From: JABMQB01 sp963677475
GTDB lineage: Bacteria > Bacteroidota > Bacteroidia > Bacteroidales > Prolixibacteraceae
DNA: 64,000 bases
Direction: 5' to 3'
Assembly (NCBI GenBank): GCA_963677475.2
Contig: CAXXQD010000021.1
Span: 806,001-870,000, forward strand
The translations under genes were made by a program, and so were the position numbers. Shown here piece after piece: positions 60,595-64,000 of this stretch; the first letter of the stretch is position 1; the number at the start of each line of letters is the position of its first letter. The notes below the pieces were generated by a model that ran no database searches, was not told where the DNA came from, and saw only the letters and a list, made by a program, of their open reading frames with translations.

Positions 60595-62403
60595 CTATAT
60601 TTTTAGGTTAAAAAAATTAAGAATGCAGTTTTGAAGCGAATCTCTTTTTGATGCTCCGATGGTTTTTATCAGGTTGTTAGAGCAATTGTTCCCTGTTATG
60701 TCAAACAATTCTATCTTCTTGGTTTTTTTATTGAAAACAAACTGGTATATAAATTTATTTTCACTCCAAATCATTGAATAATATTCGCGTTCGCTTTGAA
60801 AGATTGCTTGCATATTTTGATTTTCGAAGACCGAATGTCCCTGCCATGTTTCCGGAATAGGAATATCCAACATATCTGCAATTGTTGGGGCAATATCCAG
60901 TTGGTTGCCAAATAGAGCTGTTTTTTTATTATGAAATGAGCTTTGTCCTGTTTCAATAATCAAAAGAGGAATATTTATTTCGCTCAAATAAGTCGATTTG
61001 CCATGCCAGTACCTGCCATCTTCCAACAAAGCTTGTCCGTGGTCCGAGGTAATAATTACTATGGAATTGTCTAGGTAACCTTTCTTTTTTAGTATCGAGA
61101 AGGTACTTTTCAGATATGAATCTACTTGCAGAATTCTATTATCGTAATCGTTTATAAGGATTTTAGAATTTGCACTATTAAACTTGTTAATTTTATCGGG
61201 CCGGTAATGTGAGAAAGAGGTATCTTTTACCCCAATTTGATGCACACTCATAAAATGCAGATAGAACATCACGGGTATATTTTCAAAAGGAGGAAAGTTT
61301 TCTAAATGATCCAAAATAACTTTTTCATCGTCATTGATTGATGTTTTATTCGCTGTTTTAACACTCAAATCTAAACCATCGTGGTAGGTATCAATATGCT
61401 TTCCAAAATGTTTTCGCAAACCATAAAAGTTCGTATTATCTCCACTTAAAACAAAGTTGATTTGGTAGCCTTGTGAATGTAATAAATCGTGTATAAAAAA
61501 ATTATTGTAGGTAAGTCCGTATGTCGATGATAATATATTTGAAACGCCCAAAACCGTTCTGGAACTTGTAGAAAAGAAATTTTTCATTTGAATGCAACCC
61601 TGTTTTTTGCAAAGTGAACCTAAAAACGGGGAGGTATTCCTCGTGTATCCATAAGCACCAAGATGATCAGATCGTAAGGCATCGCAAATGATAAGAATAA
61701 CATTCTTCTTTTTAAATTGAAGATTGGAAGGATAGGCATTTTTAGAGGCAATATTATCTCCTCCGATTGCTGCTATTTTTTCTCTATGTGCTTTGTAAAA
61801 AAGTAACGAAATAAAGGGATCTTCCCGTACTTGTTGCCCACGCCCCAAAGCCTCTTTTAATTCATTAAACTGTAAACATATTATGGGTATAGAAATAATT
61901 AGAACCGTAATTGACAACTTTAAAGCTGTATATTTTTGGAACAAATGATTGTGAAATTCTCGAAAGTCTTGGACTATTTTATTTGAAAGCAGAAATCCTG
62001 TCACTAAAATCAAAAAGTTAGGTATAACAAGAATTGCCGCAAGGGTAATTTTATTTATGGGTAATGATTCGACTAAAAAATGAACCTCTTTTAAATAGAC
62101 CAAGAGTATATCTAAGGTAATTGCATGGCCCCAATTATCAATACTTATGTAGTACAAAAGATATGTACTGAACAGATAGATATAACTAATGTTTGTAAGC
62201 AATGCAACAATAATCCAGGAAAGTACTTTGCCTAGGTACCGAATGCTTAGTAAACAAAGAGAGCTAATAAACAACATTCCATATCCAACAAAAAACAAGT
62301 GAACCGGAATTGAAATTGGCAATAGTGAGAATTTATAATAAAAGAACACAATAGCCGATAAGGAGAATATAAAATTAAATGCAAGCAATCTTTTAAGTAA
62401 CAT
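60595..62403 (-). CDS. Membrane-bound sulfatase / phosphoethanolamine-transferase-like enzyme
   Basis: A 602-residue protein with about five N-terminal membrane helices (residues 1-190) and a C-terminal alkaline-phosphatase-superfamily domain. Motifs are KKNVILIICDALRSDHLGAYGYTRNTSP in two parts, with a metal Asp at ICDALR, the nucleophile region STSSRTVLG (Ser/Thr), and the metal site IITSDHGQALLEDGRYWHGKS. This plan matches LtaS/EptA-like enzymes that transfer phosphoethanolamine or phosphoglycerol, and sulfatases. It starts 1 bp after the PmtA-like gene ends, hinting at a role in polar lipid or envelope modification. Substrate unknown. Confidence 0.78.
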   Translation of the reverse strand: MLLKRLLAFNFIFSLSAIVFFYYKFSLLPISIPVHLFFVGYGMLFISSLCLLSIRYLGKVLSWIIVALLTNISYIYLFSTYLLYYISIDNWGHAITLDILLVYLKEVHFLVESLPINKITLAAILVIPNFLILVTGFLLSNKIVQDFREFHNHLFQKYTALKLSITVLIISIPIICLQFNELKEALGRGQQVREDPFISLLFYKAHREKIAAIGGDNIASKNAYPSNLQFKKKNVILIICDALRSDHLGAYGYTRNTSPFLGSLCKKQGCIQMKNFFSTSSRTVLGVSNILSSTYGLTYNNFFIHDLLHSQGYQINFVLSGDNTNFYGLRKHFGKHIDTYHDGLDLSVKTANKTSINDDEKVILDHLENFPPFENIPVMFYLHFMSVHQIGVKDTSFSHYRPDKINKFNSANSKILINDYDNRILQVDSYLKSTFSILKKKGYLDNSIVIITSDHGQALLEDGRYWHGKSTYLSEINIPLLIIETGQSSFHNKKTALFGNQLDIAPTIADMLDIPIPETWQGHSVFENQNMQAIFQSEREYYSMIWSENKFIYQFVFNKKTKKIELFDITGNNCSNNLIKTIGASKRDSLQNCILNFFNLKI

Positions 62404-62404
62404 T

Positions 62405-63055
62405 TTATTGTTCTTTTATCAGATGAAGGTTTTTATTTTTTTTCAGGTGAATAACTTTTGACAATGAAAATATATTGGCAGATTTAATACTTTCCACAAT
62501 CACATTATTTTCAACAACGTATTTTTGATATGAAAAGTCAGAACGAAATCCAATGGTATTGCTCATTGAGCTAAGCATTTTTTCAAAAAAAGATAGGCCC
62601 TTATTCGTGTAATTACTAAAGTGGTTAACGATATAAATGCTTCCTTCATCAGTGCATAGCCGAAGGGCTTCTGATAAAAGTTTCTCGGGTGAAGGAGTAA
62701 CTGAGTACACATACATAATAACTATTTTATCAAAAACCGAACTTTTGTACGTTGTACTTTCCGCATTCATATGATGCAGCGTAAGGTTAATATTTGGATA
62801 TTTCGTTTGTCTTTTTTTTGCTTTCGCTAGCATTTTGTCTGAAAGATCAATTCCGGTGATAGAGAGGGGTATGTTTTGAGGATAATGCCTCAGTGAAAGC
62901 CCTGTACCTATTCCAATTTCAAGAATTTTTTCTCTGGTCAAAAAATCCATGGTACCAATTGCCTTCTTTCGGCCCTGATCTAAAACTTTATTGAAAATAA
63001 TATCGTAGAAGGCTGCATACGAATTGTAAACTTTTGATATTTTGTTTTTTTTCAT
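62405..63055 (-). CDS. SAM-dependent methyltransferase, PmtA-like
   Basis: A 216-residue class-I methyltransferase. Motif I is EILEIGIGTGLSLRHYP (in pieces), motif II region TGIDLSDKMLAKAKKR, then MNAESTTYKSSVFDKIVIMYVYSV. The YDIIFNKVLDQGRKKAI start resembles PmtA, which methylates phosphatidylethanolamine toward phosphatidylcholine, but the UbiE/COQ5 group is close. It precedes the sulfatase/transferase-like gene with a 1-bp gap, and that partner supports a lipid substrate. Confidence 0.78.
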   Translation of the reverse strand: MKKNKISKVYNSYAAFYDIIFNKVLDQGRKKAIGTMDFLTREKILEIGIGTGLSLRHYPQNIPLSITGIDLSDKMLAKAKKRQTKYPNINLTLHHMNAESTTYKSSVFDKIVIMYVYSVTPSPEKLLSEALRLCTDEGSIYIVNHFSNYTNKGLSFFEKMLSSMSNTIGFRSDFSYQKYVVENNVIVESIKSANIFSLSKVIHLKKNKNLHLIKEQ

Positions 63056-63109
63056 GTTTTAAAGGTTTAACAATAAATCGGATTTTGAAAATCGAAATAG
63101 CTTTGGGGT

Positions 63110-63982
63110 TTAGGTTCCGGAAGCTTTTTCAAGTTCCTTCACTTTTTCTCTTAATTCTTTAATTCTGAATTCCCGGCCAACAAAAAGGGCATTCAGTCTT
63201 TCCTGTTCCATATTAAGTTCCTTAAGCTTGGTGTTCGATTCGGTTAACTTCTTGTTTTTTGTTTCTAGCTCTGAAGTCCTGTTGTCAATAATATTCTCAA
63301 GGCTTTTTTTTAGGTTTGTTAATTCTTCATTTAACACATTTAGTTCAGTTGTTTTTTTCTCGGCATAATTTAAAGAACTAATTATTTTACGTTGTATCAA
63401 TAACAAACTAACGGATATCAAAATCGCGAGTATTGAAAATAGGATGATAATAGATATCCAGGTTACCCAATGTTTATAACTGTTTAGAATCTTATGGTCC
63501 ATTATAAGAATCCCATCAATAAACGAATGCCCGGTAACCACCATAGAAATAATGCAGATTGCTAATGATAACATGCCAATTTTGAATCCTAAAAAGTAAG
63601 ATGTAAGAATGACAATCCCCAGGTAGAGCAGAATGGAAGCTCCATAAAATGCTTCGCTGATTAAAAAATAGGTTCCCAATAAATAGGCGCTAAGTATAAT
63701 TAAAAAAGTAATCGCATTGGATGAAATCTTATGCCTAAAAAATATTGCACCAAGTAGTGGAATATAATATAACGAGTAAAAAAAGAGATAACCATCCAGC
63801 TCATATGAAATCTGTTCAATAACTCCACTTGTAAGAGGAAATAAGCTGAGTAAAACAATAAAATAAAGTAAGAAGATTAAGGTTGAACGCTTGCTTTCTT
63901 CCCTGGAAATATGAGGGTTGTCAATTAAATAAAGCAGTTCTTTAATTCTTTGAACTACTTTTTTCAACCTGGTTAATACCAT
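63110..63982 (-). CDS. Membrane sensor-like protein with coiled coil, no kinase domain
   Basis: A 290-residue protein: about six membrane helices (residues 33-205), then a coiled coil (about 205-290) with many Glu, Lys, Asn and Leu residues. The end, LFVGREFRIKELREKVKELE, contains the GRE-(E/F)R-(M/I)-x-EL motif that in histidine kinases links the sensor part to a PAS or kinase module. Here the frame stops directly after it, so no kinase, GGDEF or effector domain is attached. It may be a truncated sensor or partner of a separate kinase; no frameshifted remainder is visible at 63056-63109. Confidence 0.7.
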   Translation of the reverse strand: MVLTRLKKVVQRIKELLYLIDNPHISREESKRSTLIFLLYFIVLLSLFPLTSGVIEQISYELDGYLFFYSLYYIPLLGAIFFRHKISSNAITFLIILSAYLLGTYFLISEAFYGASILLYLGIVILTSYFLGFKIGMLSLAICIISMVVTGHSFIDGILIMDHKILNSYKHWVTWISIIILFSILAILISVSLLLIQRKIISSLNYAEKKTTELNVLNEELTNLKKSLENIIDNRTSELETKNKKLTESNTKLKELNMEQERLNALFVGREFRIKELREKVKELEKASGT

Positions 63983-64000
63983 TACTAGTCAACTTTTGGT

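Overview
The window comes from a Bacteroidota genome, probably a Bacteroidales/Marinilabiliales-type anaerobe or microaerophile. The lineage call rests on SprA (type IX secretion / gliding translocon), a DUF4837 lipoprotein, an S46 dipeptidyl-peptidase, a Bacteroidota-style YbiT-like ABC-F protein, promoters of the form TTG-N19-TAnnTTTG, and the rarity of Shine-Dalgarno sequences. Glycyl-radical chemistry next to a cytochrome bd oxidase suggests an anaerobe that can cope with low oxygen. No tRNA, rRNA or CRISPR array was seen.

Layout. 1-3490: trp operon on the minus strand (trpE-trpG-trpD-trpC, the last cut by the window edge). It is preceded by two tandem leader peptides rich in Trp codons, each followed by its own intrinsic terminator, which is a double attenuator. 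3535-12855: pdxA-ruvA-sprA operon with a well-formed promoter. 13029-17200: leucyl aminopeptidase, then an array of palindromic CCCCCTT/AAGGGGG repeats that carries a DUF559 nuclease gene. A 1,526-bp IS4-like element sits in the loop of one repeat, with a TTCTA target duplication. 17275-23264: a secreted propeller-like protein, DUF4837, tatA, rseP, dxr and an M23 peptidase. 23532-29643 (plus strand): a very large CPBP-family membrane protease with an internal duplication, an S46 peptidase and RNase HI.

30100-41637 (plus strand) is the most interesting region. It encodes a CitD-CitE fusion, CitF, an isocitrate/homoisocitrate-type dehydrogenase, an HD-fold protein, two fused large+small aconitase-family proteins, an ALDH7-type aminoadipate-semialdehyde dehydrogenase and a saccharopine dehydrogenase. 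Read together, the set looks like lysine degradation through saccharopine and aminoadipate, continuing backwards along the homocitrate branch of the fungal aminoadipate pathway. It would end with a citrate-lyase-like enzyme splitting homocitrate into acetate and 2-oxoglutarate. This is a hypothesis from gene content, not a demonstrated pathway.

41718-48396: a glycyl-radical enzyme (HypD-like) with its activase, a LacI regulator with a clear palindromic operator overlapping the kduI promoter, and kduI-kduD for uronate breakdown. 48579-52998: SPOR lipoprotein, DUF1801, RluF-like pseudouridine synthase, flavin reductase, PhnA, a small PLDc_N membrane protein and a cyanophycinase-like peptidase. 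53220-60560: SulP transporter, cydA-cydB, an esterase and an ABC-F protein with a degenerate second ATPase site. 60595-63982: a sulfatase/phosphoethanolamine-transferase-like membrane enzyme, a PmtA-like methyltransferase and a membrane sensor-like protein lacking a kinase domain.
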